A stretch of DNA of 64,000 nt from Streptomyces sp. NBC_00513 (GTDB taxonomy: Bacteria > Actinomycetota > Actinomycetes > Streptomycetales > Streptomycetaceae). The notes beneath the pieces were generated by a model that did no database searches, was not told where the DNA came from, and saw only the letters and a program-made list of their open reading frames with translations. The stretch lies in contig NZ_CP107845.1 of NCBI RefSeq assembly GCF_041431415.1, forward strand, positions 7,502,001-7,566,000, read 5' to 3'. Shown here in pieces: positions 23,147 through 34,402 of the stretch (positions within the stretch are counted from its first letter, which is position 1; every line of letters starts with the position of its first letter). Both the position numbers and the translations under genes were made by a program.

Positions 23147-24157
23147 TCAGAGTGCCTGCGGCGTGTGTTCGGCCGGGACGGCTTCCCGCGGCGCCACCGG
23201 CCCGGGCGGGGTGCCCCGCCCGAAGGGGCTGCCGCCCAGCGACGACCGATCGTGGGGCGCGAGCCAGCCCGCCAGGTCCGGACCGGCCGGCACGATGCCG
23301 GTCGGGTTGATGTCCCGGTGGACCAGGTAGTAGTGACGTTTGATGTGGTCGAAGTCGACCGTGTCGCCGAATCCGGGAGTCTGGAACAGATCGCGTGCGT
23401 AGGCCCAGAGCACCGGCATCTCGGACAGTTTCCGCCGGTTGCACTTGAAGTGGCCGTGGTACACGGCGTCGAAGCGCACGAGGGTCGTGAACAGTCGGAC
23501 GTCGGCTTCGGTGACGGTGTCCCCGACGAGGTACCGGGACGCGGTCAGTCGATCCGTGAGCCGGTCGAGTCGGGCGAACAGGCGCTCGTACGCGGAGTCG
23601 TACGCCTCCTGCGATCCGGCGAAGCCGGCGCGGTAGACCCCGTTGTTCACGTCCTGGTAGATCTCCGCGTTGACGGAGTCGATCTCGGGGCGCAGGTCCA
23701 GGGGGTACAGCGCGGGCGCGCCCTCGCGGTGGTGCGCGGCCCATTCCAGAGACATGTCGAGGGTGATCCGGGCGAAGTCGTTGGTCACCACCTTGCCCGT
23801 CGGCACGTCCACGATCGCCGGCACGGTGATGCCGCGCTCGTAGCCGGGGTCGCGGGCAAGGTACGCCTCCTGGAGCCGCTCGATTCCGAGCACGGGATCG
23901 CGACCCCCGGGGTCCAGGTCGAACGTCCAACTCCGCTCGTCGTGGGTCGGACCGGCCACGGCCATCGGCAGTGCGTCCTCCAGCCCGAGGAGCCGTCGCA
24001 CGATGATCGCGCGGCTCGCCCAGGGGCAGGCCCTGCTCACCACGAGACGGTACCGGCCCGGTTCGACGGGGAAGCCCTCGCTCCCGTCCGCGGTGATCCG
24101 GTCGGTGAGATAGCGGCTGTCCCGCTTGTACGAGCTGCCGGGGCTCACGTAACTCAT
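23147..24157 (-). CDS. Xi-class glutathione/mycothiol transferase (quinone reductase, YqjG/ECM4-like)
   Basis: A 336-residue thiol-dependent reductase. The thioredoxin-fold N-terminus holds the catalytic Cys in VSRACPWASRAIIVRRLLGL. The helical C-terminal domain shows YQDVNNGVYRAGFA, YLVGDTVTEADVRLFTTLVR and HIKRHYYLVHRDINPTGIVP, all diagnostic of S-glutathionyl-hydroquinone reductases. Actinobacteria make mycothiol instead of glutathione, so the physiological substrates are probably mycothiolated quinols. The neighbouring katG suits an oxidative-stress role. ATG 24157 gives the family N-terminus (MSYVSPGSSYKRD). Confidence 0.93.
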   Translation of the reverse strand: MSYVSPGSSYKRDSRYLTDRITADGSEGFPVEPGRYRLVVSRACPWASRAIIVRRLLGLEDALPMAVAGPTHDERSWTFDLDPGGRDPVLGIERLQEAYLARDPGYERGITVPAIVDVPTGKVVTNDFARITLDMSLEWAAHHREGAPALYPLDLRPEIDSVNAEIYQDVNNGVYRAGFAGSQEAYDSAYERLFARLDRLTDRLTASRYLVGDTVTEADVRLFTTLVRFDAVYHGHFKCNRRKLSEMPVLWAYARDLFQTPGFGDTVDFDHIKRHYYLVHRDINPTGIVPAGPDLAGWLAPHDRSSLGGSPFGRGTPPGPVAPREAVPAEHTPQAL

Positions 24158-24413
24158 GACCAGCCCCCGTTCCCGCCGCCGGCCGGCCGCCTGCGATGCG
24201 GGAGCCGCTCCGCCGCCCGGCCGCAGTCTGCTGTGTCCATCGGGTTCCTTCCGTGTCGAACTCGCCCCGTGCAGAGGGCCGTTCATGCCCCGAGTGGCCG
24301 GCCTTTCGCCGCGCCGCCTTCTCGCCGCGCCGGCCGCAAGCGGTGCCGGCCGCAAGCGGTGCCGGCCGCAGCGGTGCCGGTCGGCCGGTGGGCGGCCGAC
24401 CGGCACACCGCGC

Positions 24414-26992
<2,579 letters not shown>

Positions 26993-27418
26993 ATGAGTGA
27001 CCTGTTGGAACGGCTGAGAGGGCGCGGCTGGCGGATGACTTCCCAGCGGCGTGTCGTCGTCGAAGTCCTCGACGGCGATCACGTGCACCTCACGGCCGAC
27101 GAGGTGCACGCCCGCGCGGTTCAGTGGCTGCCCGAGATCGCCCGAGCGACCGTCTACAACACCCTGGGCGAGCTGGTGGCGCTCGGCGAGGTGGTGGAGG
27201 TCTCCGTTCAGGGCCGCGCGAAACGCTTCGATCCCAACGCACACCATCCGCACCAGCACCTGGTGTGCTCCGACTGCGGCGTCATCCGCGACGTTCACGT
27301 GACCGGCACACCGGCCGAACTGCCCCCTGACGAGAGGTTCGGCTTCACGGTGTCCGAGGTCGAGATCACCTACCGCGGGCTGTGCCCGTCCTGCGCTTCC
27401 GATGCGCGGCAAGGCTGA
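26993..27418 (+). CDS. Fur-family peroxide/metal regulator (CatR/FurA-like)
   Basis: A 141-residue metalloregulator. The winged helix spans residues 1-80 (GWRMTSQRRVVVEVLDGDHV, ARATVYNTLGELVALGEV). The metal site is HHPHQHLVC, and a structural zinc site is made by CSDC and CPSC. Divergent from katG, so it most likely represses katG and itself until peroxide oxidises it, as known for FurA and CatR in actinobacteria. Its AVQWLPEIARATVYNT recognition helix is typical of this subgroup. Confidence 0.93.
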   Translation: MSDLLERLRGRGWRMTSQRRVVVEVLDGDHVHLTADEVHARAVQWLPEIARATVYNTLGELVALGEVVEVSVQGRAKRFDPNAHHPHQHLVCSDCGVIRDVHVTGTPAELPPDERFGFTVSEVEITYRGLCPSCASDARQG

Positions 27419-27572
27419 CCCGCAGTCGGGTTGGCCTCCGGCAGGGCAGGGGAGTTCGGGGTCAGCAGGGGGCTGTGCGGATCCGGCCCCGCCTCCACGC
27501 CTTCCGGAGTGATCGGCGCACTCCGCTGTGACCGCGCCCGCCGCCGGCGACTCGGGCTCCGCCGGAGCCACG

Positions 27573-28499
27573 TCAGCGAGCCGCGGTCCAGGGACTGAGC
27601 CCCCAGCGGAACGTGTGCAGGTCGCCCGGCGCGAGCTCCACCAGGCCGGCCCCGCTCCGGAACGCGTCCGGCGGACAGGACATGGGCTCCACCGCGAGGC
27701 CTCGCCGCCGGTCCGGGACCGGCAGTGTGTCGCCGGTGTACACCTGGAGGTACCTCGCCTCCTCGCCCAGCCACAGGTCGCTGCCGTGGGAGCCCGAAGG
27801 GTGCGCGAGCCGCACCACGGCCCGGCCGGCGGAGTCCCGTTCCAGTTCGGTGAACGGGGTGTCCAGGTGCTGGGGGCCGAGCACGCGCGGCGTACGGAAG
27901 TCGAACTCCGTGCCCTCCACGGGCTGCGGAGCGGGGGGCGCGCCCTGATCGGAGGGCGGCAGCCACGCCCGGGCCGGGAGGGTCACCACGGCGTCGTCGA
28001 CCCGTTCGGTGCCCACGGTCAGGTAGGGGTGCTGACCGACCCCGTAGGGCGCGGCGCTCCCACCGAGGTTGCGTGCCGTCACGGTGACGGCCAGCCCCTG
28101 GGACCCGAGCGCGTACTCCGCACGGACGCCGAGGTGGAAGGGGTAGCCGGGCTGCGGGAAGAGAGTGGTCCCGAGCAGGAGGCGGTCCTCGGCACGCTCC
28201 AGCGGCTCCCACGAGGCCCAGCGGAGGAGCCCGTGGATGGCGTTGCCGGCCTCCGGTTCGGTCAGCGGGAGCTGGTGTTCCTCGCCCTTCCAGGCGTACC
28301 GTCCGCCGCTGACGCGGTTCGGCCAGGGGGCGAGGAGCTGCCCACGACCCCCCGTGATCGGCTCGTCGGCGGTGTAGCCGTCCAGGACGGGCCGCCCGCC
28401 GACCGTGTAATCGCGCAGCCCGGCCCCGAGCTCCACCACGACTGCTCTCTGTTCACCGCTGCGCAGCAGGAACTGCTGTCCGGTCGGGCTCTCGGGCAT
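27573..28499 (-). CDS. Aldose 1-epimerase family protein
   Basis: A 308-residue galactose-mutarotase-fold enzyme that interconverts sugar anomers. The active-site motifs are APWPNRVSGG, NAIHGLLRWASW (first His), GVGQHPYLTVG (second His) and VEPMSCPPDAF (Glu). No signal peptide. ATG 28499. It is the last gene of the minus-strand series that starts with the ClC channel 49 bp upstream; a functional link is not evident. Confidence 0.92.
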   Translation of the reverse strand: MPESPTGQQFLLRSGEQRAVVVELGAGLRDYTVGGRPVLDGYTADEPITGGRGQLLAPWPNRVSGGRYAWKGEEHQLPLTEPEAGNAIHGLLRWASWEPLERAEDRLLLGTTLFPQPGYPFHLGVRAEYALGSQGLAVTVTARNLGGSAAPYGVGQHPYLTVGTERVDDAVVTLPARAWLPPSDQGAPPAPQPVEGTEFDFRTPRVLGPQHLDTPFTELERDSAGRAVVRLAHPSGSHGSDLWLGEEARYLQVYTGDTLPVPDRRRGLAVEPMSCPPDAFRSGAGLVELAPGDLHTFRWGLSPWTAAR

Positions 28500-28548
28500 C
28501 GGGCCTCCAGGTCGGGGTGCGGGCGGGGCAGGTGGGCGCGATCGGCGA

Positions 28549-29880
28549 CTACGCGGACGCCGGCGTCGGAGCGGGAGCCGGGGTGAGCCGGAGCGAGAGG
28601 ACGTAGGAGACCACGACCGCCACGATCACGACCGGCATCACCGTGAGGCCCTGCGACCCCAGGAGAAGAGTGGCCAGCAACACGGAGGTCATCGGCAGTT
28701 TCAGCATGGCCACGCACAGCGCACCGACACCCATGGCGAAGCCGGAAGTCACGTCCAGGCCGGGAAGGTGCGCCATGGCCAGGCCGAACGCCGCTCCCAC
28801 GAACATCGAGGGGAAGACCGGGCCGCCGCGGAAGCCGCTGAGGGACAGCCCGTAGGCGAGCGCCTTGCAGAGCACGAGGAGAACCAGGGCCCCCGCCGAG
28901 TAGCCGGCTTGGCCGGCCAGCAGCGGTCCGAGCGCGTCCTGGCCCGAGTAGAGGACCTCGGACGCCTCCTTGCCCGTCGACTCGGCGTACACCAGCGCGA
29001 CCACTCCCACGAGAACGCCGACCAGGACGGTGACCGGCACCCGTCGACGTTCGACCCGGTGCTGGAGGAACAGGCCCATCCGGCGGATCCCGGTTCCGCC
29101 GAGTGCGGCCAGCGCCCCGATGACGACGGCCCAGCCGAACCCGGCGAGGTCCGGGCGGGCGGCCTGCGGCACTTGGTGGAGGACCAGCGAGAAGGTGCCC
29201 AGGCCCGTCCACGATCCCAGACCGGTGAAGAAGAGTGCCCCGATACCGGCCGAGAGAAGGCCCGGCACCAGGACGATCGCCATCGTCGCCCCGCCGAGAC
29301 CGGCAGCCTCCATCAGGAGGAAGGCGCCGAGCAGCGGCGAGCCGAGCAGTGTGCTGACGGCCGCGAAGCTTCCGGAGGCGCCCAACACGGCCATCGCCTC
29401 GGGCTGGATGTCACGCTTCATCGCCCGGCCGAAGAACACGGCCAGGCCACCGCCCAGCGCGATGAGGGGCGCCTCGGGACCGAGCACCACGCCCGCACCC
29501 AGCGAGGCCAAGGCCGCGAGTGCGATACCGGGGAGGTCGATGGGCTTCGGCGTGCCGGTGGTGACGAGGCCTTCGGCAGGCTTGTGTCCGGCCTCGCCCG
29601 GCAGGTGGCGGATCGTCAGCGCCACCAGCAGCCCGGCCAGGGCCAGGAGGGGGATGGGCCACCACGACGGCGTTCCGTGAAAGCCCAGAGCTCGGGGAAG
29701 GTCGGTGTAGGTCAGCGACTGGAGTTCGGACACGAGCGCGAGGAATCCGAAGGCCGCCGCGGAGATCGGGATGCCGAGGAACGCCGTCATCACCAGCAGA
29801 ACGGCGTACCCGCGGGTGCGGATCACCGCGAACGGATCCGGCGCGGGTGGGGCGGGCGGCCCGGCGGGGGTGGCTGACAT
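28549..29880 (-). CDS. ClC-type chloride channel/antiporter
   Basis: A 443-residue membrane protein with about ten or more hydrophobic helices. The ClC ion-pathway motifs are present: LGPEAPLIALGGGLA (the GxExP loop with the gating Glu; P and A replace the usual G and P at two flanking positions) and GFRGGPVFPSMFVGAAFG (GxFxP). The retained Glu suggests a Cl-/H+ exchanger rather than a channel. ATG 29880 has GAGGAG nine bases upstream; ATG 29886 is too close to it. It lies 130 bp behind the cation/proton antiporter and may balance charge or pH with it. Confidence 0.9.
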   Translation of the reverse strand: MSATPAGPPAPPAPDPFAVIRTRGYAVLLVMTAFLGIPISAAAFGFLALVSELQSLTYTDLPRALGFHGTPSWWPIPLLALAGLLVALTIRHLPGEAGHKPAEGLVTTGTPKPIDLPGIALAALASLGAGVVLGPEAPLIALGGGLAVFFGRAMKRDIQPEAMAVLGASGSFAAVSTLLGSPLLGAFLLMEAAGLGGATMAIVLVPGLLSAGIGALFFTGLGSWTGLGTFSLVLHQVPQAARPDLAGFGWAVVIGALAALGGTGIRRMGLFLQHRVERRRVPVTVLVGVLVGVVALVYAESTGKEASEVLYSGQDALGPLLAGQAGYSAGALVLLVLCKALAYGLSLSGFRGGPVFPSMFVGAAFGLAMAHLPGLDVTSGFAMGVGALCVAMLKLPMTSVLLATLLLGSQGLTVMPVVIVAVVVSYVLSLRLTPAPAPTPASA

Positions 29881-30010
29881 GCTCATCGTCTCCTCGGCAG
29901 CTGAGGCCATCTGCAACGCGTCGGCCGACAAGTCCCGATGATTGGTACCACGGGACGGCCGCCCGTTGCGGAAGGTCCGGCGCGCGATCGTCCGGGGAAT
30001 GTCGTGACCG

Positions 30011-31822
30011 TCATCCCCCTGGACCAATCGGCGGCCGGGGGGCCGATGCGGTGCCGGGGTGGGGCTCGGGCGAAGGTGTCAGGAGTACGGCGACATCGCC
30101 CGCGGCGGGCGTCGGCGGCGTCGACTCGGTGGCGGCGGTGAGCCGTCCGTCCGGGCGGACCAGGAACAGCACGTCGTGCCCGGCCGGGAGGTCCCCGTCC
30201 TGCACTACGCGGGTGACGACGCGGGCGCCCGCCGCGTATCGACGGGCCAGTTCGGGCCGGTTCAGACCGGCGGAGAACAGCACCTCGCTGCCCGTGTACG
30301 GGGCGACCACACCGTGGCTGCGGGTGGGCGGCATCAGGCGGTGGACGGGACCCTCCGCCGTCTCCTTGAGGGTCATGAGGGCGAGGGCGTTGAAGTCGTC
30401 CTCGTCGGTGAGCAGGAGGACATCGGTGATCCCCTCCAACTCGGCCCCGGCCCCGGTGGCGGCGGCGAGGAGTTCGCCGGGAGCCAGCTCCAGGCCCGCG
30501 TCCTCGATGCTCTGGCGCTGGCGGTCCAGGCCCGCCCACATGAGGACGTCCAGGCCCGCCGAGCGCAGCGCGCCCCCCAGATCCACCACCCAGGGATCGC
30601 CGCCGACGAGCAGCGGCCGCGAGCGTGCCGAACGACGGACGTTGAGGAACCGTGCGGCGGGAACGGCGGTCAGGCCGTAGAGCATGACGGTGGCGACGAT
30701 CACGATGAAGGTGGCCGGAAGGATCTCGTCCGCGCCTTCGATGCCGGCCTGTACGAGCGCGGCGGAGAAGGTGGCCGCGGTGGCCGCGGCGACGATGCCG
30801 CGCGGCGCCATCCAACCGATGAACCATCTCTCCCGGTAGGGAACATCGGTGCGGAGGGTCGACAGGAGCGCCACCAGGGGCCTGACCACGAGAACGAGGA
30901 CACCGGCGAGGCCCAGGGCCGGCAGCACGACGTGGCGCAGCGACTGAGGGGTGACGGTGGCGGAGATTCCGATGAACAGCAGCCCGATGATCAGCGAGAC
31001 CAGGGTTTCGAAGAACGGCCGGCGTGCCGGCATGTCCAGCCCCGGCAGATTGGCCAGGGCCATGCCCATCACGACGGCGGCGATGAGGCCGGTGTCGTCC
31101 CGCAGGGCGTCGCAGCCGGCCGCCACCGCGATCACGGCCGCGAACTGCGTGGTCGTGCCGAGCACCTCGTCGAGGGTGAGGAAGCGGAGCAGCAGCCAGA
31201 GCACCGCCGCGCCGATGGCGCCGCCGATCAACCCGATCGCCGCGCTGACGCCGAACGCGCCCAGTTGGGCGGCCAGACCGGGCTGTCCACCGGCCAGCAC
31301 TCCGTGGAAGACGAGCGCGCCGAGGATGCCGCCGACCGGGTCGATCAGGGAACCCTCCCAGACGAGGACGCGTTGCAGCCGTTCGGTCGGGCGGACGAAC
31401 TTGAGCAGCGGTCCGACGACGGTCGGGCCGCTGACCACGAGGATCGCGCCCAGCATCACGGCCGCGCCCAGGGACATGCTCATGATGGGGACGGCGAGCA
31501 GCGCCGCCGACACGAAGGTGACCAGGGCGCCCAGCCAGATGAGCCGCACCACGACCGTGCGGGTGTGGCCCTTGAGATGGCGCAGGTCCAGGCCGAGTCC
31601 GGCGTCGTAGAGGATCACCGCGACGGCGAGCGAGACCAGCGGCGAGAACGCGTCGCCCAGCAGTTTCTCGGGATCGACGTCGTCGGTCAGGACGCCGGCG
31701 ACGAACCCGGCCGGCAGCAGCAGGAGGATCGCCGGCACCCGCAGCAGGTTCGCCAGCAGTTGGCAGCCGACGGCGAGGGCCACGATGAGCCCGACGCCGA
31801 TCAGTACCTGGCTCGATGTCAT
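30011..31822 (-). CDS. CPA1-type cation/proton antiporter with C-terminal nucleotide-binding-like domain
   Basis: A 603-residue protein. Residues 1-400 form about 12 transmembrane helices of an NhaP-like Na+(K+)/H+ antiporter (motifs SGPTVVGPLL, WEGSLIDPVGGILGALVFHG with the ion-binding Asp, GWMAPRGIVAAATAATF). The last ~190 residues are soluble and resemble a degenerate TrkA-N/RCK domain (LLVGGDPWVVDLGGALRSAG, VLLLTDEDDFNALAL). ATG 31822 has AGGAGG six bases upstream. It starts 100 bp after cydB and may belong to the same stress-respiration unit. Confidence 0.93.
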   Translation of the reverse strand: MTSSQVLIGVGLIVALAVGCQLLANLLRVPAILLLLPAGFVAGVLTDDVDPEKLLGDAFSPLVSLAVAVILYDAGLGLDLRHLKGHTRTVVVRLIWLGALVTFVSAALLAVPIMSMSLGAAVMLGAILVVSGPTVVGPLLKFVRPTERLQRVLVWEGSLIDPVGGILGALVFHGVLAGGQPGLAAQLGAFGVSAAIGLIGGAIGAAVLWLLLRFLTLDEVLGTTTQFAAVIAVAAGCDALRDDTGLIAAVVMGMALANLPGLDMPARRPFFETLVSLIIGLLFIGISATVTPQSLRHVVLPALGLAGVLVLVVRPLVALLSTLRTDVPYRERWFIGWMAPRGIVAAATAATFSAALVQAGIEGADEILPATFIVIVATVMLYGLTAVPAARFLNVRRSARSRPLLVGGDPWVVDLGGALRSAGLDVLMWAGLDRQRQSIEDAGLELAPGELLAAATGAGAELEGITDVLLLTDEDDFNALALMTLKETAEGPVHRLMPPTRSHGVVAPYTGSEVLFSAGLNRPELARRYAAGARVVTRVVQDGDLPAGHDVLFLVRPDGRLTAATESTPPTPAAGDVAVLLTPSPEPHPGTASAPRPPIGPGG

Positions 31823-31922
31823 TGCGGCCCTCCTGGGATCCGTGCCGGCCCGGACTAACCCGCGACCCGAACGACGCCGCGGCCGACACGAACCGACCCC
31901 GGCCGCTCGACGCGGCGGAGCG

Positions 31923-32942
31923 TCACTCCGCCACGTCCTCGTCGGTGAGGGGTTCCAGCACCCCGTGGGTGTCCAGGCGGTACAGGACGACCAGCGCGGG
32001 GCCGATGAACACCAGGGCGACGACCGCCACGACGAGCATCCACTGCAACGGCGCGCTCGCACCGGCGCCCTGCTGAACCGTCAGCGAGGTGGGCACCAGG
32101 TAGGGCCGCTGGGCGAACCCCCAGGCGGCGACGAGCAGTGCCACCACGGCGACCGAGGAGTACCGCGCCCACCCCGCCGCCTTGCCGGAGATCAGCCAGG
32201 CGGTGACCGCCAGAGCCACCACGGCGATCAGCAGGAGGACGAGCCCGGCGCCGTGGGTGAGTCCGTGATGGACGTACGAGGCATGGGGGTCGGTCACGGT
32301 CAGGCCGAGCACGCCGACGATCAACAGCGCGCCGCAGCCGATCCATGCCCGGAGACGGAAGTACCCCATCAGGTCGGGGGCGTCGAACCGGCGGGCGTCC
32401 ACGGTGAGGAACACCGCGCCGAGGAAGGCGGTGGAGGCCACCGCGACGAGCCCGGCCATGATCGAGGTGGTGTTCGCCCAGGCGTGGGCGGTGGCAGGGG
32501 TTCCGGGAGCGACACGCCCGGAGGCCACCGAGCCGATGGCCGTGCCCAGGAAGAACGGCGTGAGCAGGGACGAGACGGCGAACATGGCGCCGTAGATCCG
32601 GCGTCCGGCGAGCCCCTGGGTGGGCTTGCGCAGCGCGAACCCGGCGCCGCGCAGGACCATCCCGATGGCGGCGAGTGCAAGGGGGAGCCAGAGCGCGGTG
32701 AACACCGTCTGGAAGAAGACGGGGAACCCCGTCCACATCAGGATGAACGCGAAGATCAGCCAGACGTTGTTGACCTCCCAGACCGGGGCCATGGCATGGT
32801 CGATCAGCCAGCGGGGTCGTTTGCCGCGCTCGGCCCCACCGGCCAACAGATCCCAGAAGCCGGCGCCGTAGTCGACCCCGCCGCCACAGGCGTAGGCGGC
32901 GATCACGAGCAGCAGGATCCAGGCGACGATGCTCGCGGTCAC
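31923..32942 (-). CDS. cydB: Cytochrome bd oxidase subunit II
   Basis: A 339-residue integral membrane subunit of the quinol oxidase that reduces oxygen at very low tension without pumping protons. It begins with the CydB signature (WILLLVIAAYACGGGVDYGAGFWDLLAGG) and continues through eight or more helices (VWEVNNVWLIFAFILMWTGFP). The GTG start overlaps the cydA stop by 4 bp (GTGA), so translation is coupled. It ends in an acidic tail (LTDEDVAE). No cydCD transporter genes follow, unlike the cydABCD operons of many actinobacteria. Confidence 0.96.
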   Translation of the reverse strand: MTASIVAWILLLVIAAYACGGGVDYGAGFWDLLAGGAERGKRPRWLIDHAMAPVWEVNNVWLIFAFILMWTGFPVFFQTVFTALWLPLALAAIGMVLRGAGFALRKPTQGLAGRRIYGAMFAVSSLLTPFFLGTAIGSVASGRVAPGTPATAHAWANTTSIMAGLVAVASTAFLGAVFLTVDARRFDAPDLMGYFRLRAWIGCGALLIVGVLGLTVTDPHASYVHHGLTHGAGLVLLLIAVVALAVTAWLISGKAAGWARYSSVAVVALLVAAWGFAQRPYLVPTSLTVQQGAGASAPLQWMLVVAVVALVFIGPALVVLYRLDTHGVLEPLTDEDVAE

Positions 32943-34402
32943 AGTTCGCTCCCGGGGTCTCGACGGGTACCCGGTGCGCCGGCGACCGTCTCCGGGCGGG
33001 GACCGTACGGCGTGTCCGTCTCCGGGTCGTCGGAGAGCAGGCGCGCGGATCCGGCGTCCGCGAGCCGCCAACGGGTGCGCATCTTGAGCAGCACGCCGAG
33101 GAATGAGCCGAAGATCAGGACGTAGATCACGACGACGAGGCCGAACATGATCCACAGGGAGGAGGCGGGGGTACCGGTCACCGCCTCGGAGACCCGCATG
33201 TTCTGGTAGACGATCCAGGGCTGGCGCCCCACCTCGGTCATGATCCAGCCGCACTCCACGGTCACGAGGCTCGCGGCGCCGGCCACGGCCGCGCACCGGA
33301 AGAACCACCGCGACTTCGGCAGGTCGCGGTGTTTCCACCAGCACCAGGCGTACCAGAGCGCGAGCAGGATCAGCACGCTCCCGATGGTCGCCATGATGTC
33401 GAAGGCCCAGTGCGCGATGGTCGCCTGGGTGGCGGTGGGGCGGTCGGACGCCGGTACCGAACTCAGCCCGGTGACCTTCGTGTCGGGGCTGAAGCCGGCC
33501 AGGATGGAGTCCAGCCACGGGATCTTGATCCCGCCCTTGACGCTGCCGTCCTCCTGGAGCCGGCCGAACAGGTACTCGGGCACGTGGGTGTCCGTCGTCC
33601 AGACCAGCTCCGCGGCGGCGAACTTGATCGGCTGCTTCAGGAAGACCTGCCGGGCGATGTTGTCGCCCAGGATGAACTGCACGGGGGTGAGGATCGTGGC
33701 GAGGGTGAACGGCACGGTGAAGCCGAGGCGGTGATAGCGGTCGCGACGTCCGCGCAGCCAGCCGACCGCGTACACGCCGGCCACCACGTAGCCCGCGGTG
33801 AGGAACATGGCGACCACGAAGTGCCAGTACTGCGGGCCGAACATGGGCGTGAAGATGGCCTGTTGGACGCTGACGTTCACGGGCCGGCCGTCGGCGTCGA
33901 GGGTGAAGCCCTGGGGGGTGTTCATCCACGAGTTGGCGGCGATGATGCCGAACGCGCCCATCAACGCCGCCAGCGGCATCGGGACGCCCAGCCAGAAGTG
34001 CGTCTTCGGCTTCAGGCGGCGCCAGCCGTAGAGGTAGATGGCGATCAGGATCGCCTCCAGGAAGAAGGCCCACGCCTCGATCCCGAAGCCGAGACCGAAG
34101 ACATCGCCCCACCGGCCCATCATGCCCGGCCAGAGCAGCCCGAACTCGAAGGACAGCACGGTGCCGGTGATGATGCCGATGGCGAACTGGACGGCCATCA
34201 CCGCGGACCAGCGACGGGCCAGCAGCAGCGCCACCGGGTCGGACGTGCGCAGGCCCCGGTAGTGCATGACCAGGGTGATGAACGGCAGCGCCACTCCCAG
34301 TGGCACCAGGAGGATGTGCGAAGCCAGGGTGAAGGCCATCATCTCCCGTGCGGGCAGCAGTTGCGCGGGGGCATCCGCCAAGAGGTGTGCCGTGGTGCTC
34401 AT
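32939..34402 (-). CDS. cydA: Cytochrome bd oxidase subunit I
   Basis: A 487-residue haem-bearing subunit. The N-terminus has FTLASHILLVPLGVALPFIT with the haem b595 His. GTVLSFEFGLLWP and FFLEAILIAIYLYGW carry conserved quinol/haem Glu residues. AANSWMNTPQGF and GRQPWIVYQNMR are family signatures. The quinol loop is of the short type usual in actinobacteria. Start and stop overlap its neighbours by 4 bp on both sides (NDH-2 upstream, cydB downstream), making a tightly coupled NDH-2/cydAB unit. Confidence 0.97.
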   Translation of the reverse strand: MSTTAHLLADAPAQLLPAREMMAFTLASHILLVPLGVALPFITLVMHYRGLRTSDPVALLLARRWSAVMAVQFAIGIITGTVLSFEFGLLWPGMMGRWGDVFGLGFGIEAWAFFLEAILIAIYLYGWRRLKPKTHFWLGVPMPLAALMGAFGIIAANSWMNTPQGFTLDADGRPVNVSVQQAIFTPMFGPQYWHFVVAMFLTAGYVVAGVYAVGWLRGRRDRYHRLGFTVPFTLATILTPVQFILGDNIARQVFLKQPIKFAAAELVWTTDTHVPEYLFGRLQEDGSVKGGIKIPWLDSILAGFSPDTKVTGLSSVPASDRPTATQATIAHWAFDIMATIGSVLILLALWYAWCWWKHRDLPKSRWFFRCAAVAGAASLVTVECGWIMTEVGRQPWIVYQNMRVSEAVTGTPASSLWIMFGLVVVIYVLIFGSFLGVLLKMRTRWRLADAGSARLLSDDPETDTPYGPRPETVAGAPGTRRDPGSEL